A DNA stretch of 17,051 bases, taken from the NCBI GenBank assembly GCA_027596035.1, contig JADGJA010000489.1, forward strand, positions 1 to 17,051, read 5' to 3'. The DNA is from Thoreauomyces humboldtii. Lineage: Eukaryota; Chytridiomycota; Chytridiomycetes; Spizellomycetales; Powellomycetaceae. A model generated the notes under the pieces. It was not told the origin of the DNA, ran no database searches, and worked only from the letters and a program-made list of their open reading frames with translations. Below, in pieces: positions 1 to 13,131 of the stretch (its first letter is position 1; each line of letters opens with the position of its first letter). The translations under genes and the position numbers were made by a program.

Positions 1-210
1 CCCGTTTCCTTTTTGCCGTTCTTCATCTTCCTCCTTACTTTTGGCTGTTTACCCGTCTCGTTTCGAATCATCACATCTGTTCATATCCTCAACACCGTTA
101 TCTGGGCATTGCTCAAAAACCGGTCCAATGCAGATTGCAGAACACAATGGGAGGAAACACACAAAACAGGAAGAAAAGAGAGTCATCTTCTCAAGGCGAG
201 AAACCTGAGC
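1..210. other. 3' flank of phosphoglucomutase gene
   Basis: This stretch lies downstream of the minus-strand phosphoglucomutase stop and holds no gene I can support. It is presumably 3' UTR and flanking sequence. The open frame on the plus strand running into the mutase gene is antisense to its last exon and has no recognisable product. Confidence 0.5.
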
Positions 211-2309
<2,099 letters not shown>

Positions 2310-2678
2310 ATTTTCGGAATACCAGAAGAATATATGCAGTGAGGAGGGGGTAGTAGGTAGTGAGGTTGCTGTCGTGCTCTTGTGCGTGGGTTTGCTAAGT
2401 GATGTTCGCTTCCGGTGGCAAGATGGGGATGCGAGATGGCGTTTTGGTATGAACTTCTAGTATGAAGCCCCACAACACAAATGACGTCGGGAACCATGTG
2501 CCACGGTGGGTGGCTTGTCATCTCACTTCCTGGACTTCCTCGACAGTATTCCATTTGTGGAAACCTCACTCACCTCCCTCCCACCTCCTGGCGATCCTGG
2601 CGTCCCCTCTCCGACGCAGCTTTGATGCACCTCGGTCCCAGTGACAGGCCTTCCAACAAACAACCCCGTTCAACTCCC
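2310..2678. promoter_or_regulatory. divergent intergenic region between PGM and SUN genes
   Basis: About 370 nt separate the phosphoglucomutase start (minus) from the chosen SUN-protein start (plus), so both promoters should lie here. I see a purine-rich stretch near 2340-2370 and a pyrimidine-rich CT-run near 2570-2590, but no convincing TATA box. An in-frame ATG at 2625 could lengthen the SUN protein by 18 residues, shortening this region. No RNA gene or repeat was seen. Confidence 0.4.
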
Positions 2679-5040
2679 ATGAGCACACCATCACGCTCCC
2701 TGCGGCCAAGGCCAAGCATAGACTACTCAGAATCTAGTCGCGTCTCGTCAAAAACCCCGTCCCGACTGGCACGCAGCGTCACTCCGGGCAGTGTCGCCGG
2801 TAGCGCAACCAGCAGCACCAGCAGGCAACGTCGCGGAACAAGTCATGGTACGTGGCCATCTTCGCTAGCTCCTTCGGTTTTGTTACCCCCACACGCCATT
2901 GTTTGACCGTCGTGTGCCGCGTTCTGTGTGCAGTCAGCAGCATCCCTACTCCGGCCTTCAGTCGCGCCTCCAGCACTACAGCCAGCGTTTCGAGCACAAA
3001 CACAGCGTTCCGGTGCACTCCCGGCTCAAACGCTTCATCACCGTCGCCCGTGACTGTCTACCATTTCGAAGACATGGAAGTCGAGGTTGTTGAAACCGTC
3101 ATCGGTACGAGGAGACGTGGCGCTTCGCGATTGGATCGATCAATCGACCGGTCAGCTCACATATGTGTGGGACCATAGAATCCCCGCATCCCATCACCAA
3201 AGTCCTCGACGTCATCGTCGCTCTCATATCCAACTTCATGTCTAGCCTTGCATACCCATTTCGCGTGTTGAGACGCAACTCGACCGTCGTCCGAAACGCT
3301 CTTCTCTTCGTGACGTTGCTTGCGTTCACCTCGTTCGCATACCGAACGGCTCCCGGCACCACAGCTGCGGCGACCATCGAGGATGCTTGGAGCACTTGGA
3401 CCAACCTTCGAGGTGGGGACATCTCCAAGCTCGGGTTGCCCGATCTACTCCGCCAAGGCGCCAGAGCCGACCGCAACAAGCGCCGCTTCCTGGAGCGCAT
3501 AAACAACGCCGCCGATGCTACCATGAGCGACGAGCAGTTTCAGAGAATTCTAGACGGCTACAACGCTTGGGAAGCATACAGCGATCGAATAGATAATCGT
3601 CTCATCGCTCTCGCCGACGGGCAGAAACAATTTGACGGTCAGATGGAGGGACTCGAGCAGAGGATCGTGGGTCTGGACGAACGGGCTCGCCAGGATCAGG
3701 CCTTTGTCGGTCAACTGGAAGACCGGATCGAGCGCGCCAAGGAGACGTTCGACGAAGAGAAGCTGGTCGTCAGCGACCTCGGAAAGCGGTACGAGGAACT
3801 CGAGACGAGGCTCGAGCAGGCAGTCGAGACGCGGGCACTGGAGCAGCGGAATGCGATCCAGGACGAACTCAAGGAGCTGGAGCGTTCCGTTATGGAGGTG
3901 TACGAGAGCACACGGCGACGATTGATGTCCGCGATTCGCAGTCAAAATGAGACCGCGAAATCTACTGAGGAACGGTTCGATGCTCTGGCGGCGGAGCACA
4001 GACGCGATCGAGATCAGATGATGTCGAATCAGGAAGAGCTCAAAGGAAACTTAGAAGGCGTCAAGAAGTGGGCTGCCGATGCGTGGGCTTCTGCGTTTGA
4101 CGCACATACGCAGATTCGAGAGGAGGTCAATGCCTATGACCGACAGACGGGCGCTCAACTGGAGGAGCTTGAAGCTCGGCACGTGCAACACGCCGCTCAA
4201 ATGCACAGCATGCGTGAACAGATGGCCAACATCGAGTCTCTCAAGACGCAGCTGCAGGATCGGCTAGCGGAACTGGATGGTGACAGGCTAAAGCTGACCA
4301 CTCCAAGGAAGAAATCGGTGCTGGACGCGACCGCGGCTCCGGACTTTGCTCTCGAAACTGCGGGAGGTCGTGTTGTTCCTAAACTTACGTCCGCGACGTA
4401 CTTTGCGGGATATGACATTCCATTTCTGGACTACTTTGGAATGAGGAGGGTAAGAGGGAAGCGCCCTAATGCTGCCATCCAGACGGATCTGAACCCAGGC
4501 AGCTGCTGGCCCCTCAGAGGTACGTTACCTTCCCCGTAGACGTCTCTCCATCCATCTCATCCACCTTGGCAGAGACTCATTCATTTTTTTCCTGCAATAG
4601 GCGCTCATGGTCAGATTGGCATCTCCCTCGTAGCACCAATCCTTCCATCCTCCCTCACGCTTTCGCATCCTCCCCGACATCTTTGGACCGGAGCCATTGA
4701 AGGCATGTCCTCGCCCCGTGCCTTTGAGCTGTGGGCTGTCTACGACAAGGACCGATTCCCCCATATGCATCTCCACCTCCCTGCCGTTCGCAGCTCGTCA
4801 CCGCCGTTGACGGAACGACACATTCCGGCCGGGGTGCTTCTCCTTGAGGACCAATATGACCCAGAGAATCCCGTCGCCAGGTTCGAAATAGGGAAGGACG
4901 CCAGGGACATGGTGGACAGGGTCGCAAAGGTTCACGGACGGGGCGTGGATACGGTGGTTCTGCGCGTGGTCAGCAACTGGGGCCACAGGGAATGGACTTG
5001 CCTGTATAGGGTGCAGGTGCATGGAGAAAGGTTCCTCTAG
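2679..5040 (+). CDS. SUN-domain nuclear envelope protein (LINC complex)
   Basis: SUN proteins sit in the inner nuclear membrane and bind KASH partners in the perinuclear space, linking chromatin or the spindle pole to the cytoskeleton. Exons are 2679-2847, 2934-3104, 3179-4519 and 4601-5040, giving 2,121 nt (706 aa); introns are 86, 74 and 81 nt. Order seen: a Ser/Thr/Pro/Arg-rich nucleoplasmic N-terminus (about 1-110); one hydrophobic segment at about 153-168 flanked by basic residues (RVLRRNSTVVRN before it); a long Glu/Arg/Gln-rich coiled coil with several hundred residues of heptads; then the SUN domain from about 502 to the end. Family motifs are clear: DFALETAGGRVV, a proline-rich linker, NPGSCWPL across the exon 3/4 boundary, SPRAFELWAVYD, and the terminal VVSNWGHREWTCLYRVQVHG. 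The ATG at 2625 is an alternative start. The N-terminal exon is less certain than the rest because it is low-complexity. It ends in TAG. Confidence 0.88.
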
Positions 5041-5364
5041 ACTGTTCGAGAGTTTTTCTTTTTTGTTTCTTCTGTCAATCAGCACAGAGATATTCCCAAT
5101 CCTCGAGCGTTCCCTGGCTGCGTAGCCTGGGTATAGGAAGTCGTTCGAAGTTGCAACGCTCAAGATTAGGTAAGCCATCGCGCAGATCGAAAGCAGCTGC
5201 CGAATCTTTTCCGGACTCGTTCGCTCGCAGACTCTTCCCCCTTCCTCTGGGAGAACGAACTCCTGCACCAAATCTGACACACTCGACTTCATCTGCCTTG
5301 CTGGTCCGATTCCTTCCACAACCAGCGTAACAGCCAGGAAGCCCAGACCTCTCGTGAGATACCA
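5041..5364. other. intergenic region between SUN and SPAG17-like genes
   Basis: This 324-nt gap holds a T-rich stretch just after the SUN stop (about 5053-5071), consistent with a 3' UTR or poly(A) region, and then the presumed promoter of the flagellar gene. I find no conserved protein, RNA gene or repeat. A 173-codon minus-strand open frame across it (5319-4798) is antisense to the SUN exon and resembles nothing I know. Confidence 0.4.
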
Positions 5365-8300
5365 ATGCCCAGACCAGAAAAGATCGCATCAGCTTCACCG
5401 CACTCTGCTATCCCAAATGCCTCTCTCAACGATGTGAGTAATTTGCAAATTGCCCTTGGAGATAAAAGCACTCAGCTGCTCAACTGGTGTGCTCAGGACA
5501 CTTGGGAAGCCTTTATTTTTGGAGCTCATGCGGATGCTGGACCAACAACGTCGACCGTAGAGAACACTCTCTTTGACCTGGTCGCCAGCGGAATCCGACA
5601 GCGTTTCTCGGTCATCTCCCGGACGAATGTGCTGGCTTGGGTGGGTTCGGAGAGAAAGAGAACCTTCTTCTCGAATGCTGCGTTCGGAAGAAGCTGATCG
5701 ATCGGTCGCATCAGGCCAACGAGAGTGTCAAGACCAACGATACTTGCAAGGAGCTCAAAGCGCTCCTGGACTCTGGCACCACGGCTGGCGAACTGCCGGA
5801 CAGTCTCCTGGCCCGTCTCCTAAAGCTGCGGCTTTTGGCCCTGAAGACCGAGGGCATCGAGATTCGCAACGCTGGGAAGGCGGCCAAGGTAGTCGTTGGC
5901 CGGATGTTCAGCCGAGGTTACATGGCATCCTAGATCTAGAACTCACAAGGAGTTCTCGCATGGGGTCGACAGGAACAGACAGAGTCCGCCGCAGCTCCAC
6001 CCGAGGCCGTGGACCCGAAAGCCAAGCCTGCAAAGAAAGACGACAAGGAGAAAGAAAAGGAGAGAGCAAAGTCGCCTGCGAAGAAGGGTGCAAAAGGTTT
6101 GCTTGGGCATGGATATGGTCAAAGTAACAACTGTCTGGATACCAATGATCGGCTTCCTTGCTTGCAGGTGCTCCTACGAAGCTAGAAACTTCTTCGCGCC
6201 CGGAATCAGCGCAAGTCCCGCAAGAATCGTCTATGCGCAAAACGAAGCTCCGAGAGCGAGGCGTAGTCAAAACTGATGCCAAGCCAGCTACCATTGGTTA
6301 GTGAGCGGGTTGCTGAAGGTTCTGGACGAGCTTTGCGGCAACACTAACAACCCTTTGTGCAAAAGGTGATGAGCCAGAGAATGGACCTGATGCATACTAC
6401 CTTTTGCGAGAATTTAACGGGTCCGACTTCTACTCGACCTTGATGGAGGAGACTGGCTTGCAGGTCAACCTTCTTTTTCGAATCGAACCGGCAGCAGACG
6501 CTACCTCTAGTGGACGATCGCTGCATGCTCAGCATAACAGTCCCAGCGACAATCCGGCTTACTTTACGAGTTACGCAACAGCACAGAAGGCTCCCGATAC
6601 GTCCCTCTGGAAGCAGACGGTTTTTCAAACTATCTCTCCCCCCGCTGAGCCCCTCGCCTCGGATCAGTCACTTTTCGACGTCACATCCCGAGTCATCTAT
6701 GGGATTCTCAAAGTTCGCACGATCTACGACACTTTCTATGCAAAGGATCGTGTCATCACCATACCAGAACTCGATCCTGCGAGGGGACAAGAGAACACAC
6801 GATACTTTGAGCATCTTCTCCGAGGGGTGCCAGCCGAGTGGATGATAACACCCGATGTACTGCTCGCGATGATGCTCGAGCAGGTGGTTCGGACCGCTCC
6901 GCAGACAGACGACGAGGAAGGTCTCAGAAAGGCTCAGCTATCGGAAAAGGTCGAAGAACTCGCCTTCCTGAAACAGTACTTTGAGTCTGCCACTGCGGGC
7001 CTGGCAACGGCGGGATCCTCGCCGACGGCGAGCGCTGACCTCCTGGCCTTGGATCGACTGGCTTCGAGCCTCGACGCGAGCGTCCCTGCCATAACAGTGT
7101 ATGTGCTTGCTTACATCCCTCGCTGTGCTTCCCCTGCAGCGATACTGGAAATCTGATTGACATATCTCTTACCGCCAGTCCGATGTCAGACGTTCATTCT
7201 CTCATCGCCAAACGAGTCCACGCGCCCAACATCGTCGGCGTCAACATGACTTCCGCCTTCGAACAACTCCGCCGACGTTTCGCCGCAGGTCGAGCGCTGG
7301 AGATCATACGCAAAGCGATGGAGAAGGGTGAGATCGAGCCGTCAGGAGGAGGTCGAGAGCAGCTACTTTGTGGATCGAAGCTCCAGACTCTTACATCGGT
7401 GCGCAACACCGAGGAGGGCCAGCGCGCACTTCGACAGGCCGAGTTCACGTCCTTGCTCGGCGAGAACACGGAAAGCAACGAACCGATCAATCTGGAGGAG
7501 TGGAGATGGGTGGAGCAGTTCGACGAGGATACGTTCATGCAGGTCATGGAGTCCGCGCTAGTCACTTCACCTGAGATCAAAGCTCGCTTCAGTGAGCGGG
7601 AATCTGCATTGTTGATTGCCCTGACCGGCCCAGGGCGCATCGGAAGCACAAGAGCATCTATCAGTGGACAAAATCAAGTGAGTATCCGCTCAATTATGTT
7701 GAGATATATGCACTCTTACAGATCTTTTACAGGCGAGAACGAAGGTCGGATTAGGCCTATTTACTCAATTGCACCAGGACCCGCAGGACTATCTTCAATC
7801 GGGTGCCAAAGCGGAGGCTCCCTACGTCTATTCAGCAGGCGATCAAATCATTCATTTCGACGAGGAGTGCGAATTCATGTATCCCGACAGCGGTGCCTAT
7901 ATCAGATCTCGGAAAGTCTCTCCAATGGCTGGCACCGTCGGTATGTTTTCGGTCGATTCATTTTCCTTAGCTTGGCATGCTAAGAAAAGTTCTTATAGAA
8001 CAGTGCACTAGCGTTGTGTGGGGAGCTCATGTCATTTCCTGGCGGACAACGGACAACCAGCCGGGATTGGTAATTTCTTTGGGGGATGGCACGGTGCTTT
8101 CCGTGGCGAAGCCCAGCGACAGCTCCTCCTCCATGAAAGTGCAGGTCTCTACTGCCGGCGGGCTGATCCTGGAATGGAATCAAGATAACACAATAACTCA
8201 ACGGTTGACCAGCACGGCCGACGGGACAGCCCATTCTGCAGTCTTAGCGGCATCGGACACCTTGGAACTAGGCAGAGCTATCCGACGAGATGTAAGTCTT

Positions 8301-11017
8301 TGCTCGAACCGCAAATCACCGCATCTCCCAGGCTAATTGGGGTTGGTCGTTGACAGGGAACTGTGATCAAACACCTTCGCAATGGGGAAACGCATGTTCT
8401 CTTCCCGAACGGAAATGTCTCTCGTCGTTCGATCGCGGGAGATTGGACGAGCGTAAGCAGTAGCGGAGAGGTGGTTGGTGCGAACGACCCACCTAGCGCT
8501 CTCAACGTCAGCGAGGAACGCGATTTAGCAACCGACACGGTCATCATTACGCGACAGGACATGGTCCACGTGGTCCGTCGGGGCACACATCACGTTGAAG
8601 CACATCATGCGGACGGAACCACGATAGTGACTGATGGCGCTGGAGATGAAACCGGGTCGAGTGTGACAGTCAGAGCAAAAGGCTTTGGCCTGGTGACATT
8701 TAATGCTGGATCTACGGCGGATGCAACCTGCCGAGTCGAGTTCCATGGTGGACATTCACTAGAGGTACACCGGAACGGCAGTTCGGGAGCTACGGAACTC
8801 TATTATAGAAACGTAAGTGTTTTCTGAGCGTGCAAAGCAGATAGCGGGACCCGGATTGCCGCTGCTTGATGGTTATATGCTTACTCCTGGTACAGGGCGA
8901 TGGCTTGCTTGTTGTTTCCTCAGACGGAAAGGCACAATTGACTCCGGCTCGGCGAAGGGCCAGCGAGAAACACATCGGCGTCTATCATATCAACTGGGTG
9001 GACGGAACACTCATGATGGAAGATACCACAGGAAGTGTCTTCAAGGTTGACGAAGCAGGCGCCTGCTCCGTGAGTTGTCTCTGAGTGAAACATTTCGAAA
9101 CCAAGTATGGCTTTTTGACATCCACACTCACTCAGGTTGCTCTTGGAAATGGCCCAATTGAAACTTCTAACGAGACCCCTGAGATGGTGCACAAGAGTAC
9201 AAAGCCAACTCGATCAAGCACACAAGTTGTGAGTGAAACCGCCAAACGAGCTCCGTCAAACCGATTCAGGAACCCACCAAGGCTGTTTTTGCTGCAATCA
9301 AGTGGGCAGGGTCTGGAACTTCTGCGGGACGACGATCTGCAGCAATTTTTCAAGCAACAGACCGCAAATCCAGCTGTTCAAATCATCGAGGAAGCTCTAG
9401 TCGATCGACCCACATCCGTCGCAGTAACAGTCATTGCCGGAGCAGAACCCGAGAATGGGTTACCTTCGCTCCACTCCGCACCACTCGTTCAGTACAGACA
9501 ACTGATCAGGAACCCCATCGTGCCGCGAACCACCGTCAACTCCTTAGTTTCTGAGTTTGGGAAGCTGGAAAGCCGGCTGGGATCCACAGGTCCTCAACCC
9601 GATCTTCCTGGAGGACCCGACCAAACTGCCGAAGAAGAGGAGAGCGATGCCGTCGCAGACAAGCTTGCCAGCTCTTCGCAATCGGCGGTCTCCAGAACTT
9701 TGGAGCGGCACATGGGAACGTTCGGGTTTAACCGGGCTGAGACGGAGCAACGTATCAAAGCGAAGTACGCGCTCAAGGAAGAAAGTGTACTATCTGGATG
9801 TTTCAAGCGTTCACAAGGAAGCCGCGACGGAACCACCGACAAGGAAGGAGCGACAGTGAGCGGTGTCCTTTCCCCCGCTAGACCTGTCAAGAGTTCAGCT
9901 TTGGACACGGCTAGCAGTCGAAACAAGACACGCTCTCTTTATAAGATGCTCAACGACGAGTTTGTACCAAACTTCTTCAAAAGTCCAGAAGCAGTCGCCC
10001 ATTTTGCTCAAGTAAGCGCAAGCACTTGCTGCAAATTTCTCACGTACTTTGTTAAATCGCAGGCTATTGTTAGGTCCCACCCGCCGCCGCCCCGGCAGAT
10101 CCGCAAACCACGTCGGATTCGGCTTCAGTACCAGCTACGCATGAACGTGTGGAAGTCAACTTCAAGGAGCAAGATGTATTGGATAATGACAGTTTTCCGA
10201 CTGAGGAGACAGCCGCAAAGGTTGGGTTGCCTTCCTACCCTTGCAAAACTATAGCGAACACTGTGCTGACCAAAGCTTTCAGCAGGACGACGAAACCGCG
10301 GGCCAGCCCACCGAAGGGCCTTCAATACCCAGACCGACAAGCCCTCTGAAACTGGATGTGCTCGGACAACCGCGCCGGTGCAAAGTGCTGGTACCGGTGG
10401 TGCTGCGAAGCAGTCGGTCGACAGCGATTCCAAATCCTCGAGGGGCGATTGAAGCCCCGTCGAGGAGACGCGTGAAGACATCGTCGACGGCGGGTCTAGC
10501 AAGCAATGCAGCTCTCAATAGCCTGGGAACGTTTGAGATATATCCTTCCAAAGTGAACTTTGGTCGTGTGAGACAGCAAGGCACCGCTGCCGCGATAATA
10601 TCCCTCATCAACGTCGGAAATACTGCAGCTCGTTTCAAGCTCAAGTTTGCGCCAAACGGCTGTATATCAGCCTCCTTTACGCCCGGAGCGGTTCGTCAAA
10701 CTCGACTTCAAAGCAGGATGTAGTAACATTGAGCTGATCGCATGATGCATATTCAGGTGGCTCCGGGAATGAAGGTGGATGTCAAGCTCAAGTTCGAGGG
10801 GAGTGCGGCCGCTTTCGGCAAAGATGGAAAGAACCGCGAGGATCTACAGATCATAACCGAATCACATATATTCACGGTTGCTTGTACAACGAGTACGTGC
10901 ATTATGTTTCCGATTCGAACTCGATTGATGGCTAATATCTATTCCGCAGGCTTACTGGAAGGCACCGCTGGATCGGCGTCTACCGCTCAGTACGAGCCTC
11001 CTGCGTTATCCCTGTAG
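5365..11017 (+). CDS. SPAG17: SPAG17/PF6-like axonemal central-pair protein
   Basis: SPAG17 (PF6 in Chlamydomonas) builds a projection on central microtubule C1 of motile flagella. I read 15 exons: 5365-5640, 5715-5888, 5973-6096, 6168-6296, 6366-7098, 7179-7677, 7733-7940, 7999-8291, 8357-8812, 8896-9069, 9136-10011, 10074-10220, 10283-10690, 10757-10892 and 10950-11017. They total 4,701 nt (1,566 aa) and every junction keeps phase. Support: an N-terminal region containing DTWEAFIFGAH; a helical KALLDSG...LLARLLKLRLL segment; a Lys/Glu-rich linker; DEPENGPDAYYLL; TPDVLLAMMLEQVV; an EEWRWVEQFDEDTFMQVME block followed by QLHQDPQDYLQ; repeated beta-rich stretches such as ISLGDGTVLSV (exons 8-10); a LELLRDDDLQQF motif; KLDVLGQPRR; and a C-terminal ASH/MSP-like beta domain from about residue 1447 (FEIYPSKVNFGRV). 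Residue order matches vertebrate SPAG17 as I recall it. It is shorter than the animal and algal proteins (about 2,200-2,300 aa). The least certain junction is the exon 6 acceptor, where 7139 also keeps frame. Confidence 0.85.
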
Positions 11018-11255
11018 CACCAGTTGTCCCTGCACTGACAGTTTTCCGGTTCCAACGGACGTTAAGGCGCCTTCTGCTTTACTTAGTCGACGCTTTAGCT
11101 GGACTGCATATTCTTTGCAACTTGGTTTTTATGTCAAATATCACAATCGGCGGCAGGAAAGAACAGTACCCGATCGATAGTAGTACAGAGACCCAGAAAG
11201 ACAGAGTTTTCGATAAGGGATCCTGCGGGCACCGGATCCTTTGATGTCTTTCGTG

Positions 11256-11285
11256 CTGAGGTCTTTGAAACTGAGGTCTTTGAAA
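11256..11285. repeat. two-copy 15-bp tandem direct repeat
   Basis: The unit CTGAGGTCTTTGAAA occurs at 11256-11270 and again, without a gap, at 11271-11285. It is followed by a partial copy, GCTTTGAAA (11286-11294), and preceded by a degenerate GATGTCTTT match near 11243. It looks like local slippage in intergenic DNA. Confidence 0.7.
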
Positions 11286-11526
11286 GCTTTGAAACGGGTT
11301 TGAAGGCCTGTTTCGACAGACCTGGATGTGGGCTGCCCAAAAATTCTCAATCGAGGAAATCCGTCGATTGGTCTGCAACTCGTGCCTTGTGAAGTTGACA
11401 TCCTGCGTACGGTCTCTGAGTGGTCCGTGAAGAAAGGATCGTATCTCTCGCAAAGCAGCTTTACCTAATAGTGATAGTAGTCTAGCTTGGCGTCGGAATG
11501 ATAGACGCATGAAGAGCTCGAGAGTC

Positions 11527-11534
11527 TTTAAAAG
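11527..11534 (+). promoter_or_regulatory. TATA-like element upstream of LPMO-like gene
   Basis: TTTAAAAG lies about 80 nt before the ATG at 11610. A pyrimidine-rich stretch follows near 11569-11600, as is common around fungal transcription starts. The position and sequence suit a core promoter of a regulated secreted-protein gene. This is inference from spacing only. Confidence 0.35.
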
Positions 11535-11609
11535 GCGAGCGTACCGGGATTGTTGCCGCTAGTCACTCAGCCCTCTTGTCTGTCATCCACCTCCAATACT
11601 TCTAAAACC

Positions 11610-12560
11610 ATGCATTCTCACTTCGCGATCTCCGTCCTCGTGCTTGCATCCGCAACCGCAGTTTTCGGTCATGGATACGTTAGCAGCCCGGCGATTCGTA
11701 CGGTCGGACCAGCCTACGAAGCTGCATGTGGGCAGACCATCTACAATACTCAGCTGGCAGACAAAGCTGGTAACGGAAGATGGCGGATCCTAAATCGAAG
11801 ACGTTGCTGACAGACCCCTTCCAACGCAGGCAACATTCAAGATCTAGAAAACAAGCGGGGCTCTGGCTTTCAGCCTGAGGCGTGCAATCTTTGGCTCTGC
11901 AAAGGCTACCAGGCAGCCGATATCATCGCTTCCAATGTTCAGCATTTCACTACTGGTCAAGTTGTTCCGATCTCAGTGGACATCGTTGCACCACACACCG
12001 GCTCAGCCAACGTGTCTATTGTTGATCTTCGAACGAACACCGTCATTGGTTCTCCCCTGATTGAAATCCCGGTCTTTGCCTCAACAAGCACTCCCATCCC
12101 CGAGTCGAACCGTCAGTTTTCTGTCACAATTCCAGAACTCAACGGGAAATGCGGCACCGTCGGCAGCTGTGCCTTGCAGTTCTACTGGGATTCGCCTTCT
12201 GCGAAGCAAACCTATGAGGTATTAATTTTGATTGTCATTTGATTCTGAAATCCTTCTTATTGACCCTACTTCCAGAGCTGCATCGACTTCACTCTGACAG
12301 GGATTGCCGCAGCAGTGACGAGTCCTTCATCTTCTGCAGCGGTACCATCCACGGGTTCCACAGCACTTGCCGCTACCTCCAGCGTAAACGAAACTGCATC
12401 GGCAACTGCAACCATTGCCCCCGTCGAAAGCGCTACCTCTCCTGCAGACGCTACCTCGATCGAGACCACAGTCGTTCAAGCTGCTGCCACTGCAACTCCG
12501 ACCGTTGTCGCAAAGCCCAAATGCTACAAGAGATCGAAGGCTTCCACCATGACTGCCTAG
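11610..12560 (+). CDS. secreted LPMO-like protein, chitin-binding type-4 domain
   Basis: A probable extracellular copper- or chitin-binding protein. Exons are 11610-11769, 11830-12218 and 12276-12560, giving 834 nt (277 aa), with introns of 60 and 57 nt. Residues 1-20 form a classic signal peptide; predicted cleavage after VFG leaves His21 (HGYVSSPAIR) as the mature N-terminus. An N-terminal His is half of the histidine brace of lytic polysaccharide monooxygenases; His109 in VDIVAPHTG is a candidate for the second ligand. Conserved blocks include AACGQTIYN, CNLWLCKGYQ, VQHFTTGQ, CALQFYWDS and YESCIDFTL. Six Cys in the core suggest three disulfides. From about residue 190 the protein becomes a Ser/Thr/Ala-rich, probably O-glycosylated tail ending in a basic KCYKRSK stretch, with no clear hydrophobic GPI signal. 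The resemblance is to fungal chitin-binding type-4 (LPMO_10-like) proteins; oxidative activity is not shown by sequence. It ends in TAG. Confidence 0.8.
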
Positions 12561-13131
12561 GAGTTTACGATTAGCAACCTACCCCGATAGATAGACTTGT
12601 CCTCCCCTTTCGAACATCACCACGCTGGACGTGGGACGTGCCGTATGAATATATCACCCTTTATTAGATTCGAAGAGCACGTTTTGACTGCAAACAATTA
12701 CAATCTAAAACCGGTCGGACCTCGAACGTGTAAAATTGTCTCCGACACCTAGCGGGCCCGCGGGAATTGAATAGAAATAGAAAAGTCCCCGCAGAGGTGC
12801 GACCTAGGAGGGCGGTCAACCGCCGTGGGGCCGTGAGACTGTGAATCTAAGAGTGTGCCATGGTCCTGAGCTTGATGGAGCGATTTGGTGCGTGTGCCTT
12901 ACGCGTCGCTGATTATGTCATCGCTGGTTCGCAACGCGTTTTCCCGTGTCCAGCGCAGCACTGCATAACAGCCGTGTGCCACACCCCAACCACATCCCAT
13001 CCTCCGTATCTTTGCCTTAAATTAACAGGGCCCATCCGACGCATTTCTTATCGTATCGGCACTGCTAGTCTCGCACTTAGGATCTGACCGCTTTGCTCGG
13101 GACGCTTTCGAGATATTCAAATATCTACACA
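12561..13131. other. intergenic region upstream of the epimerase gene
   Basis: This region of about 570 nt should hold the LPMO-like 3' UTR and the promoter of the epimerase-glycosyltransferase gene. It contains two perfect inverted repeats, a 10-bp palindrome at 12752-12761 and a 6-bp pair with a 2-nt spacer at 12811-12824, but no gene I can support. A 75-codon plus-strand frame at 12860-13087 has no recognisable product. Confidence 0.4.
12811..12824. promoter_or_regulatory. short inverted repeat, possible factor site
   Basis: GGCGGT and ACCGCC face each other across a CA spacer, about 310 nt upstream of the epimerase start. A GC-rich dyad of this form could bind a dimeric zinc-cluster regulator, but many such dyads arise by chance. 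Low confidence. Confidence 0.2.

Larger units (their letters stand above)
11018..11609. other. intergenic region with a short tandem repeat
   Basis: About 590 nt lie between the SPAG17-like stop and the LPMO-like start. It contains a 15-bp unit repeated head to tail at 11256-11285 and a TATA-like element near 11527. A 143-codon minus-strand open frame (11510-11079) crosses most of it, but it shows no recognisable domain, and its internal repetition simply follows the DNA repeat, so I do not call it a gene. Confidence 0.4.

Noticed and set aside
2899..3093. Alternative reading of SUN exon 2 using an acceptor 4 nt downstream
   Set aside because: It runs into a stop and breaks phase with exon 3, whereas the acceptor at 2933 gives a Ser/Thr-rich segment that continues in frame.
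4798..5319. 173-codon minus-strand open frame
   Set aside because: Half lies antisense to the SUN domain and half in intergenic DNA; no domain or composition suggests a protein.
9227..9269. Possible 43-nt intron (GTGAGT...TTCAG) in SPAG17-like exon 11
   Set aside because: The stretch is open and in phase with both sides, and is shorter than the introns that are needed to maintain frame; retained as coding.
11079..11510. 143-codon minus-strand open frame between two genes
   Set aside because: No family resemblance; its internal repetition comes from the 15-bp DNA repeat. It could be revived by transcript evidence.
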